Assembly: GCF_910596095.1 (NCBI RefSeq) | Contig: NC_056550.1 | Coordinates: 6,410,501 to 6,474,500, forward strand | Direction: 5' to 3' | From: Thunnus maccoyii | Taxonomy: Eukaryota > Chordata > Actinopteri > Scombriformes > Scombridae | DNA: 64,000 bases | Shown here: positions 49,341 through 61,710 of the stretch, one piece after another | Position numbering within the stretch: position 1 is the stretch's first letter | Layout of the letters: each line of letters opens with the position of its first letter | Position numbers and translations under genes: made by a program | Notes under the pieces: generated by a model | What the model saw: the letters and a program-made list of their open reading frames with translations, nothing else | Database searches by the model: none | What the model was told of the DNA's origin: nothing

Positions 49341-49640
49341 ATTCAAGATTCAAGAGGTTTTATTTGTCACATATGTATACAAGTAGCATAGTGAAATGTT
49401 GTTCATTAAACTCCCAGGCAGTGCACAATACAAGTACAAGAAATTATAAAAGCTAAGCTAATATGTTCAAAATCTATACCTATGGAAGAGCCAACAACAA
49501 TAATAATAATGATAAAAACTACTGATAAATAGCAAAAGTGTAAACATGGTTGTAAAGTGAACAGTAGATAAGCTGACAACAGTATTTAAATAGCAGTTGT
49601 GCAAAATATAGAACTTTCGATAAGAGCAAAATGAAGTACA
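49341..49640. repeat. Probable LINE 3'-end repeat
   Basis: The stretch from CAAGATTCAAGAGGTTTTAT through GTCACATATGTATACAAG and AGTGAAATGTTGTTC resembles the tail of an abundant fish non-LTR element (a TTCAAGAnnTTTATTGTCAnAT-type box). The class is uncertain. Confidence 0.4.
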
Positions 49641-49749
49641 CATTTAAAACAATTACAGAAATATTCATTTCTCTCCTCTTCGCTAGTGACACTGACTAGT
49701 TGTCAATAATAATAACCTCGGCTGGCTGTCATCATTCTCAAACAGAAAA

Positions 49750-50408
49750 ATGGACACGCGGTTCACTCGAGGGAAATCCAACATCTTAGAGCGACCTCTG
49801 ACCCGACCCAAGACTGAAGTCAGCGTGAGCGCTTTTGCCCTCCTGTTCTCTGAGATGGTGCAGTACTGTCAGAGCCGTGTGTACTCTGTGTCTGAGCTGC
49901 AGACACGCCTGGCAGACATGGGCCAGAGTGTGGGAGCCAGCATGCTGGATGTGCTGGTGCTGAGAGAGAAGAACGGGAAGAGGGAGACCAAAGTGCTGAA
50001 CATGCTGCTCTTCATCAAGGTACGGAAATGTGAAATACCGCTGTTGATTTTGGGGTTCAATAACTTTTTCTTCTACTTTTTAAACCGTTCTTCCAATTCT
50101 CTTTCCTTCAGGTTAATGTGTGGAAGTCTTTGTTCGGGAAGGAGGCTGACAAGCTGGAGCAGGCCAACGATGACGACAAGACTTACTACATCATAGAAAA
50201 GGAGCCACTTATCAATGCGTACATCTCTGTTCCCAAAGAGAACAGCAGCTTAAACTGCGCTGCTTTCACTGCGGGCATCGTGGAGGCCATCCTCACACAC
50301 AGCGGCTTCCCCGCCAAGGTCACCGCCCACTGGCACAAAGGCACCACGCTGATGATAAAGTTTAACGAGTCAGTCATAGCCAGGGACAAAGCTCTGGATG
50401 GCAGATAA
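49750..50408 (+). CDS. trappc5: TRAPP complex subunit 5
   Basis: Core subunit of the TRAPP vesicle-tethering and Rab-GEF complexes (Bet3/Trs31 family), acting at the ER-Golgi and Golgi on the cytosolic side. Two coding exons, 49750-50019 and 50112-50408: 567 nt, 188 aa, the same length as human TRAPPC5. The protein begins MDTRFTRGKSNILERPLTRP and ends in ESVIARDKALDGR, and the sequence is TRAPPC5-like throughout. The intron is only 92 bases (donor GTACGG, acceptor TTCCTTCAG). The ATG lies just after a splice acceptor, so the 5' UTR is spliced. The unspliced frame at 49750-50196 reads on into the intron and is not the real end. Confidence 0.95.
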
Positions 50409-51840
50409 GGAAGACTGGAGAGAGCAAGTGGTTATGTTAATCAATACAGGATCAAATCATCCAGGTCCATTCTTTTTTTTTTTACTCTGGCTGTTTGTTC
50501 TTGAAGTGTGGAGAATTGTTCATCTGTGGTGACTTTATGGAAGAATGGATGAACCCGACATCCTGAGCCAGAAAAGATGCAGCTAGTTGGTTCAGTGTTC
50601 CAAGTTTGTGTGGATCATCTCACTCCTGTTATACCTCATGAAGTGACACAAATTTGTTTTACGTTCTTACATTTAAAGCATTTAATTTGTGGCTTTATAT
50701 CACAGTAATTCTGAGTTTTTCAAGCTCATCAGGTCACTATATTTTAATTACATAACTTAATCACACACCACACTGGATGAGATGTATTCTTAATAAGTTT
50801 GTAGGGCTGAAATGATTAATAAATTAGTTGATTAACAGAAAAATGAATCAACTATTTTAATAATAATTTTAAGTCATTTATCAGGCAAACATGGCAAACA
50901 TTTCCTGGTTCACAGCTTCTTAAATGTGAAGATTTTCTTAGTATTTCACATCATTGTCCAACATGTCATCCTGGGCTCTGGGAAATTGTGTTAGAGTTTT
51001 TATAGACCAAACATTTAATCGATTAATCCAAAAAAAAAATCAACAGATTAACTGATAATGAAAATAATCTTTCATTGCAGTCATGGTCTCATGACCATCT
51101 CACTAAAGAGCATCCCCAGTTTCTAATTTTGTTAATAAAAAATATTGTCACAATACCTCTTTTTATTCTGCAAAATATTATTATTGCACACAGAGGGTCC
51201 AGATTTTATTTATTTAAAGTAACGGCTAGGTTTCATTCCAGTTCAACTCCAGCTTCATGTCTCATCTCTGTAAAATAGATTCATATTTAGCTACGGCTGA
51301 GGTCATGTCCTCACTGTTTTTATTTTATTGTACTTTTAATATAGTTTACATGCACATATGTGATGTGTGTGTGAATAGTATTGGTAACATGGGAGCGTTT
51401 GCTTTCCACATTGAAAATCATACACATGGTGGGTATTTTATAAGTTGTCTCTAGTATTTTTAGACTCAAGAAATTTGATAACTTTTAAGTCAACAAAATA
51501 AGAAATAAAGACAGGCTTCAGCATCAAGAAGGCTTTGAAACACAGTGTAGACCTTCACGTTAGGAAATGCAATTCATCGGAAAAAAGGATCATAACACTT
51601 AACAGAATAAACATGAAAAATCCAAATAATTCATGATTGAATGAATAATACAGACCTTCTTGGTTTCTGATCAAAAGTATGTGAGGGTGGGATCATCCTG
51701 GTGACCAAGTGGTTGAGATGCATTAATGTCTCAGGTTTGACTCCAGTCGGGGGACCTTTGTCATATGTCATACATCTCTCTCTCCCTCGATTCCTGTCAG
51801 TCTCCATGCTATTAACCGTCAAATAATGGCAAAAATAAAA
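50409..51840 (+). other. trappc5 3' flank and repeat family D copy
   Basis: The trappc5 3' UTR starts at 50409. AATAAA occurs at 50818-50823 but lies at the edge of a family D repeat (50800-51085), which has GATTAATAAATTAGTTGATT, AAACATGGCAAACATTTCCT, GGGCTCTGGGAAATTGTG and ACATTTAATCGATTAATCC. The true poly(A) site is therefore unclear. From 51086 to 51840 no gene is visible. Confidence 0.5.
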
Positions 51841-52165
51841 TCTTAACAGAAGAGTATGTCATTTTAGGAAATACATCTATTCATATTTCCCAAAGTATGA
51901 TGAGAGATGAGAATATTGATACCACTCTCATCTCTGTGCAATAAACATGAAGCTACAGTCAGCAGCTTTATTAGCAAAGATTGGAAACAGAGAAATGGCT
52001 TGCTTGGCTCTCCCCAAAAAAACATCTACCAGCACCTCTAAAACTCAAGCTGATAATAAAAAAAACAAACAAAAAACTGAAGTGTAAAATTGTCAGTTTA
52101 TGCTAAGTTAACTGGCTCCTGGCTGTAGTTTCATATTTACTGTAGTGGGGTGGGGGGATATCTAA
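51840..52165 (+). repeat. Family B repeat fragment
   Basis: ATACCACTCTCATCTCTGTG, ATGAAGCTACAGTCAGCAGC, CTACCAGCACCTCTAAAACT and TTTATGCTAAGTTAACTGGC follow the family B order seen at 24970-25583. An AATAAA at 52250-52255 just beyond it is a possible distal poly(A) signal for trappc5. Confidence 0.6.
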
Positions 52166-52616
52166 AACCTGTCTACGCACCTGCTCATGATGTAAATAAT
52201 GTTTCTTGTGCTCCATATTGTTCATGGCACTGTTTGTCTGTTTATGTTGAATAAAAGTGTGCTGAAATAGAAAAGCTGAATGGCATGTGAGTCTGAGTCA
52301 TTACCATATTATATTTTTAACTTATGATGACATATACAGCCCTGAGTAATCCAGTGTTTCCTCCACAGTTGACAAGGAGGAAAAAGGATGAAGTGCACTA
52401 CGGTGCCTTTCATGTTAAGACATCAGTCACATGGCGGTGTCACGTGTTTTTTTTACAGGAAGCTGCGATTGTGTTTACCTCTGTGTCATCCAAACACTGC
52501 GACACCGAGCATCCTTTATCTATGGTGGAGCTCCACACGATTTCGCAATGTGAATTCAGTCACTGCTCGATATTTGTGCCGATAATGTCCTCCCGTATGA
52601 CCGTCTGAGCATCACC

Positions 52617-55126
52617 ATGGCATCTTCAAGTTACCCTTGCATCCACGACAGCGCCACAGGTTCGTCATCACACCATTCATATCTCTCTGCGTGCTTTCAT
52701 AGCGGCGGTGATGTGTACAGGTTTCTTTCTGTGCTCCATGGTGGTTGAAATACGTTCATTACTGCTAATTTCACGTGCTGATGAATGGTGGGTCCATTCA
52801 TTACTGTGAGGTGACGTCGATGATGCTATGATGTGATTTAACAACAAATGAAATGTTTAATATCAGCGTGTGCAGGTACCGCAGTAGAGCAATATCCTCA
52901 AGCTATCCGTATTCATACAATGAATAATTTACATTCTCAGCACAGGTGTATCAAAGCTTAAAGGGGCACTCCACTGATTTATATAATAGGTTTAGTGGGT
53001 GATGATAAATAGGCCTACTATTAATTATGTGTTAACAGTTTAATAATAGCCTTATGTTTCCAAAGTATATAAAAAATATTTTTATCTCAGCTCAAAGGTC
53101 AAAATAAAACTGTTTCTTCTGTATTTATGTTTTTGTTTTATTCCATAAGTAAGAAATCCTCATTCAAAACCAAAACTTACTCAGTAGCATATTGTATGGT
53201 TCACTCCATATGTCTAGATAAGGACATTAATTTAAAGATGATAAGATAATGATCTAACATAGCTGTTTATTCAATATTTCTGTTCTGTTTAATGAACATC
53301 ATTTCTCATGAGCCCTAGACCACCGCAGGTAAAACATAATGACTAGTTAAAAGAGACCAGTCCATAGGAGAGTTTAGTGACTGCAGCTAGTTCAGACATG
53401 TTCATAACAGCAGGACAGGAAGCTGAGATTACAGCTAGAAAGCTGGGAAAATGAGCCTTAGTTTTAGTGTTTTAGTGGATATTATGTTTATGGACAAAAT
53501 CGCAGCATAGGTGAATGTTCATGGGAGTTGTATTTTTTTTTAACAGTGACGTTATTCCAAAAAGGACATATGCATGGTGGCAGTTTATTCAGGCTTTGGG
53601 TTTACTTTGAGACCATCATCAGGAGCAGGTAGAGGTGGCAGGGAAACAATAGCTAATAAATACCAGGTGTGCCAGCTGATTGTGTTCATTTGCATCAATT
53701 AGGCTGATGACGTTTTAGGCCTAACCTAACAACACAGATTAACATCCATTGTTGAATGTATTGGGTTTTATCTACCTGCTCTTAATGGTGGTTTTAAGGT
53801 AAAATTGAAAGCTTGAATGACAAAGGTTTCGATTTCTAATAGCAAGTGCTGTAGTGGAAGGCAATTTGTCTCAGACTATGGATAGTAAACCTCAGGAACA
53901 AACTGCAGGAAGACCGATGATAGAAATGTTTAATGACAGATTGCACTGAGTTACAGAAGCTGGAGGAACAGAGGCTAGCTCAGACGTGACATCAGGACTT
54001 TAGCTCTTTATTGGGCTTCAAACCTAACATTTTTAACAGAAAGTCTGTAATACAAACTAAGGGTGTGGGGTTTGGGAGTGGAATTTTTGGAGGAAGGGGC
54101 TGATCTGATGAAAAACATCATCTAGTTGCATTATGGTAAATGTAGGATCCAGTGATTTTTGAGCTTGAGTCATACTAGAGCCTAAAAGTCAGGATATCTT
54201 GGCCTCTGCTGCCTTGATTTTAAAAATTCTTTCTTTAATCTGTCTCTTATGAGTCTCTCAACATTACCAAAGTAAAATACTAAATCACTGTAGTGCCCCT
54301 TTAACACTGTATTAATGCTGATCATGTTTAAGGTTCATCTCCTATATAAATTCAAAGGTTTTCTTTGTGTTTCCCAGAGAAGGACAAGCTTCTCTCCTCT
54401 GTGGCCAGCTATGGATCCCGGGACCTTGTCGGGAGTGGGGGCCCCCGTCCCACTGATCTGGTGGGCTCTGAGCACGGCCAACAGCAGGACGAAGAAGAGG
54501 AGGAGGCCCTGAGGAGGAAACTCAAGTACTTCTTCATGAGCCCTTGTGACAAGTATCACGCCAAGGGGCGCAAGCCTTTCAAGCTGGGTCTGCAGCTGCT
54601 CAAAATCATCATTGTTACAGTGCAGGTGGGTACAGCATTATGCTCTGATTTCAAATGAACATGATGGATGCTGCTATATGAGAATAATAGTCTAATTCTA
54701 TACCAATGATGTGCTTTATCCTCACTGTGTCATTACTACTCTGCATTGACCTGATTGTTGAAGCTCATTTGTTTTCTCCCTGCCTCTCCCTCTTAGTTGG
54801 TGCTGTTTGGACTGAGCAACCAGATGGTGGTGACATTTAAAGAGGAAAACACAGCAGCGTTCAAACACCTTTTCCTGAAGGGTTATCAGGACAATATTCC
54901 TCAGGCCGTCCACACACAGAAGGAGCTTTACAACCACATCAACTTCGCCATAGAGCAGGTAGCCTATTGATAACCACAGGGAGTTGTTATTTACTCAGGT
55001 TTGAGATCTCACGTCTCTTAGGTTTCTGCCTCCAACATAATACAATAGAGGCCAGTGAACAATGGGTTTACGGTGCTTTGAAACACCGAAACACTCCCGC
55101 AGCCCACCACACACACACACACACAC

Positions 55127-55208
<82 letters not shown>

Positions 55209-58200
55209 AATAGTCCTCTGACCTCACACCACCTCACACAAACATAATTTCATTCACTTCCATTGTATTGGGATGTAGCCAGAAATATCTCAAAACCTGG
55301 GGGCAAATAAAATCACTACTACAGTTAAGTGAGACAATATGTTGTTTAGGAATTTGTGGGATCCAACCGCTTAAAGAGTTTCAGTAACATTTGGTTGCCA
55401 TGGGAATTTCAGTATAACTTGGTTTTCCACTTTCCACTAATTCCCAGTTTCACTTCTCTTCAGTACATGGCTCTGCCTCAGATCTCACTGGGACAGTATG
55501 CATACGTGTTGGGCGTCGGTGTGAACGGCAGCGCTCTCTCCCTTTGCCAGAGGTACTACAGGAAAGGCACCATCGACCCCATCAACGACACGTTTGACAT
55601 TGATCCCCATGTTGACACCGGTACAATGACCTTTATCTTTATCTTTCCTCCTTATGCTACATTGGCACTCATAAAATGTGTTCCTGGGTATTCAACATTA
55701 AAACCGGCAGCCTTGTTTTTTATGCAGTGCCAGTATTTTCTTGACCCTTAAAAGGAATGACTGTGTCAGTGAGTCATGGTGTTGCAGCCCTACAACTGTG
55801 CCCTACTTTTAAAGGCTTGAAATAGTTTCTAGTTTCACCAAAAACAGAAAACAGAAGCTTTTTCTCTCTCCATATTCATCAGCAGCAACACACTATGTCT
55901 CTACCTTGGGAAAGAAGTTATTTGCATACAGCTGCTTATTTGGCAGGGATGGCTATTGGCAATATTTGATAAATCCTGTGGCAAAAACTTAAATGAGTCA
56001 AATGAAAATGATTGTTAAGCCACAAAATGATGATTCTGCGTTTAAATGCTTTGAGGAAGTGTAGAATTGCGGCCTTTGCATCACATGATATGGAAAAAGA
56101 GAATCATATGGTTATAACACTTCCCTATGATTTATTTTTTGGTTCCCATGATTCCTCTGTTTGTTTTTTGTCAGATTGCATCGGACTGAATCCACCGACT
56201 CTCGAGTCTGCTTCAGGAAACAGTGACTACAAGAATTTCCCTCTCAAATTTTACAAGTTAGATGTTTACACGTTTACTTTTCAATTTTACCATTCTTTTT
56301 CTTTACAGTTTTCACCATGCACATTGAATTCTCTGTGTGTGTCTCTCTGTCTTATATTTGTCTCCAGGCTGGTCAATGTAACAGTTGATTTCCAGCTGAA
56401 GGCTATCAACATTCAGACCGTTATAAACAATGAAATCCCTGACTGCTACACCTTTGCTATCACGGTGAACTGTCTCTTCTATTATTTCTATTTAAATGAA
56501 CACTTTTACTGTAAGGATCCAATCTGATTGAATTGTAATAGGAAGGGGAGGAGATGTATTTCTATGACACTCAACACAGTACAGATACAAATATGTCATA
56601 AATTGGCCCCATTTAATCACAACTATGAATTTGCAATTTTCCAAAGTTGGACTTTGTATCTTCAAATGAGCAAAGATAAGATGTGCTGATGGAGTTGTGT
56701 AAAGTTACTACACCCAGACGTTGTGTATTTACTCTTGTTTGCTGTCAGATTGTCATGGATAACAAGGCGCACAGTGGAAAAATTAAGATCACTCTACAGA
56801 ACCAGGCCTCCATAAAGGAGTGTAAAGACCCCAACGTGTCTGGACATGGTGAGTAACTGGTGGTGAATAAATGGACAAATGATTTATGAAGATATTCATT
56901 CATCTGTCTGTTGATATTGACTGTATTATCTGTAATTTTCTCAGTTTCCTTTGATGTCTCTCATTTCTCTCTTCTTCTGTCAGCCGAGAGCTACGCTCGG
57001 GAGTTCTTTGATGTGGTGGTGGCAGTCGTTTGTCTGCTGTCCTTGCTTCTGTGTGGGCGCTCCATCCTCAGAGGTATCCTGCTGCAACATGTAAGAAGCT
57101 AGATAAAGAATTTATATATTTAGTTTATGACAATTATATTTCTCAAAACTTAAATATGTTTTTAGCGAATTTGCTTTACTTGGTGACAGAATAATTAATA
57201 ATTTCCATTTTACTGTCACCATGCTCAGTATTTTGTTTAAAATGCACAGAAATTAAAGGTGCTCCGTGAACAAAAAACAAAAGTTTCTGTTTATCTTCAG
57301 TGTTACTCACCAAAATGCGTTGTGTGTATCCTTCAGGTCTAACAAAAGTGTTGCATGCATTTCCTTCCTCATAAAACATTTGCAAATTTTTAAACTTACA
57401 TTACTTAAATGCATGTTTACTTGCTAGCAGTCCTCTTCACTACCTTTGCTGGCAGATTGCTGCGTTCTTGGTGCATTACCTTGATGCTTTAGATCAGTGT
57501 AATAGTGTGAATCCATAGTGGTGAAATAATGTGCTGGTGCATGTCCACCCTTGTGCCCAGAAACAAAGCAAGGCTAGCTGTTTCCCTCTGTTTCCAGTCT
57601 TTATGCTAAGCTAAGCTAATAGCTGTAGCGCCATATTTACCTTACAGAGAGTGGTATCATTCTTCTCATCTCTCAGCAAGAAAGCAAATAGGCCTATCGC
57701 CCAAAATGTCGAACTTTTCCTTTAAAACTGCTCTGAATTCCACTGACCTTATGTGGTAGTTAAGATTCTTATATTGTTGCCTTTGGTTTGGGAGTAAGGC
57801 TTCAGGTATTTAAATTACTTCCATGTGTGTTTGTTTTTCTTTAGCAGAATTTCTCTTATATGGAGGTTTTTTTTAATCCAATAAATGTTCATCTAAATTT
57901 TAAATAAAAGACATGTAAAACTGTCATAGGAAACCTCATCTTATTGATGATCTCTCATCTCCCTACCCAGGAGTATGTGCAGTTTTTCAAAAACAGACTT
58001 GACCGCAGTGTCAGCTGGGGAGACAGAATGGAGTTCATTAATGGCTGGTATATTCTGCTCATTGTCAGTGACATGTTCACCATCATCGGCAGCTTCATCA
58101 AAATTGGGATAGAATCCAAGGTAATATGACACCCGATGTCGGTACGACTGCTGTCTGCTCTTTAGAAATTGTCACAGAGGAATTATCATGTCCAGCTGAA

Positions 58201-61200
58201 CCGATACGTTTTTCAGCTTTGTAGTACAATTCACAGTTTTCTGGTAAATAATGATGTCACTGTTCTGATGCAGAATTTGTCATCATATGACGTGTGCGGG
58301 ATCCTGCTGGGAACCTCCACTCTGCTGGTGTGGGTGGGAGTCATCCGCTACCTTAGCTTCTTTCAGAAATACAATGTAAGTGAAAGACACATGCACTTAC
58401 AATAATAAAGATCATGTTAGTACTGTTTTTTTAACCTTACAAGTCTGCTTTGCTGTTCTTACTCTGAAGAAAAATTATAGTGTGGTTGTTCCCTTCATCT
58501 CTCTATCCCACAGATCCTGATTGTGACACTAAGAGCTGCTTTTCCTAATGTCATCCGCTTCTGCTGCTGTGCGGCAGCCATTTATTTGGGATATTGCTTC
58601 TGTGGATGGATTGTGCTGGGGCCCTATCATGCCAAGGTACTGTACACACACACTCTGCAGTGTCTCTGACCAGAAATGAACAGGCATGAGTCATTCAGGC
58701 CAGAAATACATGTCAGAGCAACCTAATTATCATAAAATGCCCTCTAGCATATCATTTTTATTGCTATGTATAATTAATGACTGAAGAAAATGAACATTTA
58801 TTAAACATGAATCACGACAACGTTCTGTTGGTATATTGTGTCTGCTCATCTCCTACTTTTAGGCTTGCAATATTATGTATGTGTAATCAACCAACCTAAC
58901 AAATGACAACTAATAAAACCTCACAAAATTTCATTAAAAAGTTTCATTAAAAAATCCTAATTAAACAAATACACACCACTACAGAAAATATTTGAAAAAG
59001 TCCCATTTCATAAATCACCATTTTAAAAGTGGCAGTTAAAAGCTAATTAAAGTAGTGATCCATCAATCTAGTATTGCGCTTCCATAAAGTTGGGTGACTC
59101 ACAAGAGACTGAATAAAAACAGAGTAGTCAAAATTGAAGCCTGAGATATTCTGACTTTAGTGCCTAGAATGGATCAATCTCAAAAATAGCTCAATCCTAC
59201 ATTTCCCATGATGCAACTCAATAGTATCTTTCATTAGACCCTCCCTGCCTTCTAGATCCCCACTTGTCTCAAACCTCAAATCTCCAGTTTGTAATGTAGG
59301 CTTTCTGTTAAAAATTTAAACCTTAAAGGTGCAGTGTGTAGGATTTAGTGACATCTAGCGGTGAGGTTGCCGATTGCAACCAACTGAATACCCCTCCCCT
59401 CATCATCCCCTTCCAAGTGTGTAGGAGAACCTACAGTGGCAACAAAACTTGCAAAAAACCCAGAAGGCCCTCTCTAGAGCCAGTGTTTGGTTTGTCCATT
59501 CTGGGCTACTGTAGAAACATGGTGGTGCAACATGGTGGCCTCCATGGAAGAGGACCCACTCCCTATGTAGATATAAAGGGCTCATTCTAAGGTAATGGAA
59601 AAAACAATGATTCTTATTTTCAGGTGATTATACACTAATGAAAACATACTTATATATTATATAATATTATATTCCATTTCTGCCAATAGATCCCCCTAAA
59701 TCTTACACACTGGTCCTTTAAGCTCAAGTCAAAATAACCCTGATGACGTCATGGTGCCGCCATCAGGGTTCAGAGAGAAGTGCTCCCTCCAGGTGTAGTG
59801 AATGTGTTCATTACACAACTGTTTTTACTCTTTATGATGAGTTAACTGAAGCTCATGTGTACAATTGATGGATTGCCCCTTTTAAAGAACTAGTTTTACA
59901 TTCTGGGAAACTGCTTATTCTTAGCTTAGCTTAGAATAAATGTATTAGCTTAGTTTAGCATAAAGACTTGAAGCAAAGAACCTGGCTCTTTCCAAATGTA
60001 GTAAAATCCACCTACCAATGCCTCTAAAGCTCACTAACACATTATATCTTGTTTGTTTAATTTGTACAAAAACTGAAGTGTAAAAACAACTAATTGTGGT
60101 TTGATGTTGGGTTATGTGCAGGACTATTTTGGGCGCAGTTTCTGGAGTCTCAAGCAAATGTTGTTACTTTTGGACTAGTGATACGCAGATCACAGTTATA
60201 TCCGCGGGCATCGCAGTTAATCTGCGGATTGGGCAGGCCGAGTCATAAAAATGAACATACTGTTTAATAGTGGCTGGGTTGCGGGGGGTGAAATAATACA
60301 TCATTAATGAGGAAAATATTAATTACATTCTCTAAAATATGAACATATTTTAAGCTTCATTTTTCGCATGAATTAGCAGACTAGACTCTCATTGCGCCAA
60401 TTGCTTTGGTTTAGTTTAGTTTAGTTTTGCATTTGTTTAAAGTAGCAATGGAAACAAAAAAAGAAAATTTAAAAAAATTAAAATATTATTAATGTATGTT
60501 GTATTATTATTCCTTTCTTTGTCTTCACCCCATATATACAGTTTCGTTCCCTGTCCACGGTTTCCGAGTGCCTGTTTTCTCTGATCAATGGAGATGACAT
60601 GTTTGTAACATTTGCTGAGATGGAGCATAGCGGCGCACTCGTGTGGATCTTCAGCCAGGTCTACCTTTACACCTTCATCTCCCTCTTCATCTACATGGTG
60701 CTGTCCCTCTTCATCGCACTCATCACCGGAGCCTACGACACCATTATGGTACAGTCAGTCATTTGGTTTCATTTAGTTATCACTCTTGTTTCCCTGCATT
60801 TTTTTTTAAAAAAAAGAAACTTTGCTATGTTCTGAACATTAGAAATAAATGCTTTTGGAAAGGGGAAATAGAGATAGCTTTGGATGAAGCAATTGAAAGT
60901 TTAAAGAGTAACGCAACACCAGGCTTCAAAGCTGTGTTTTGCTGCCCTCTCTGGTGGAGTTTAAAGCCTGTTGCATCAGTAACCACACCCAACAGTGATG
61001 TCACAGGGTCCTGGAGTACACCTGTACATCACTGCAGCAACATGAGAAGTTAGCTAAAACAGCTAAAACAAGATGTTCAGGGGTTGTTAAGTCACTCTTT
61101 AAAGTGAGCCTAAAGATAATGATGAGAAATTTAAAAAGCAGCCAAGTGCCTTTAACAGTCCTTTTAAGAATAATTTAATTAAAAAATGAAGTCAAGTCAA

Positions 61201-61677
61201 ATTACAATACATTAAATTTAGAAAAGGAGTGCTGTAATGAAGGCAGATGCATGTAAGTTCTTTTTTGTAATATTTTAGCACATCAAATAATGATTTTCTA
61301 TAATTCAAATGACCCAAAGGCCTGGACATGGATGTTTGATGTGTACAACACATTTGATCAAATTCTTTTCTGTTCAAATTAAACAAAATATAGAACCATG
61401 GTTGTAAATCAGTGGTGACATCAGTATGTAGAGAGTATACAGCTTTACATTGTCTTCTTACAGGCTCAAACACAGGAGCAGGTCCGCGTCACAGACCTGA
61501 GCACGTTCATCGCAGAATGCAAGGACACACCCAGCTCGGGCAAATTCCGTGGTCCTGAAGGGTCGTCATGCTCCTTCCTTTGCTGCTGTGACTGGTGAGG
61601 AGGAGGAGGAGGAGGAGGAGGAGGAGGAGGAGGAGGAGGAAGAGGAGTAGGAAATGGATGCACAGAGGGAATAAGCA

Positions 61678-61710
<33 letters not shown>

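Noticed and set aside
49750-50196. 148-aa single-exon gene at trappc5
   Set aside because: It reads through the 92-base intron. Splicing at 50019/50112 gives the exact 188-aa family protein.
55107-55206. Z-DNA or regulatory role for the long CA array
   Set aside because: Alternating CA can form Z-DNA in principle, but nothing here beyond the repeat itself supports a function.
56012-56527. 171-aa open frame in mcoln1
   Set aside because: It joins two true exons (56175-56256 and 56368-56464) with intron sequence, in a frame only partly correct.
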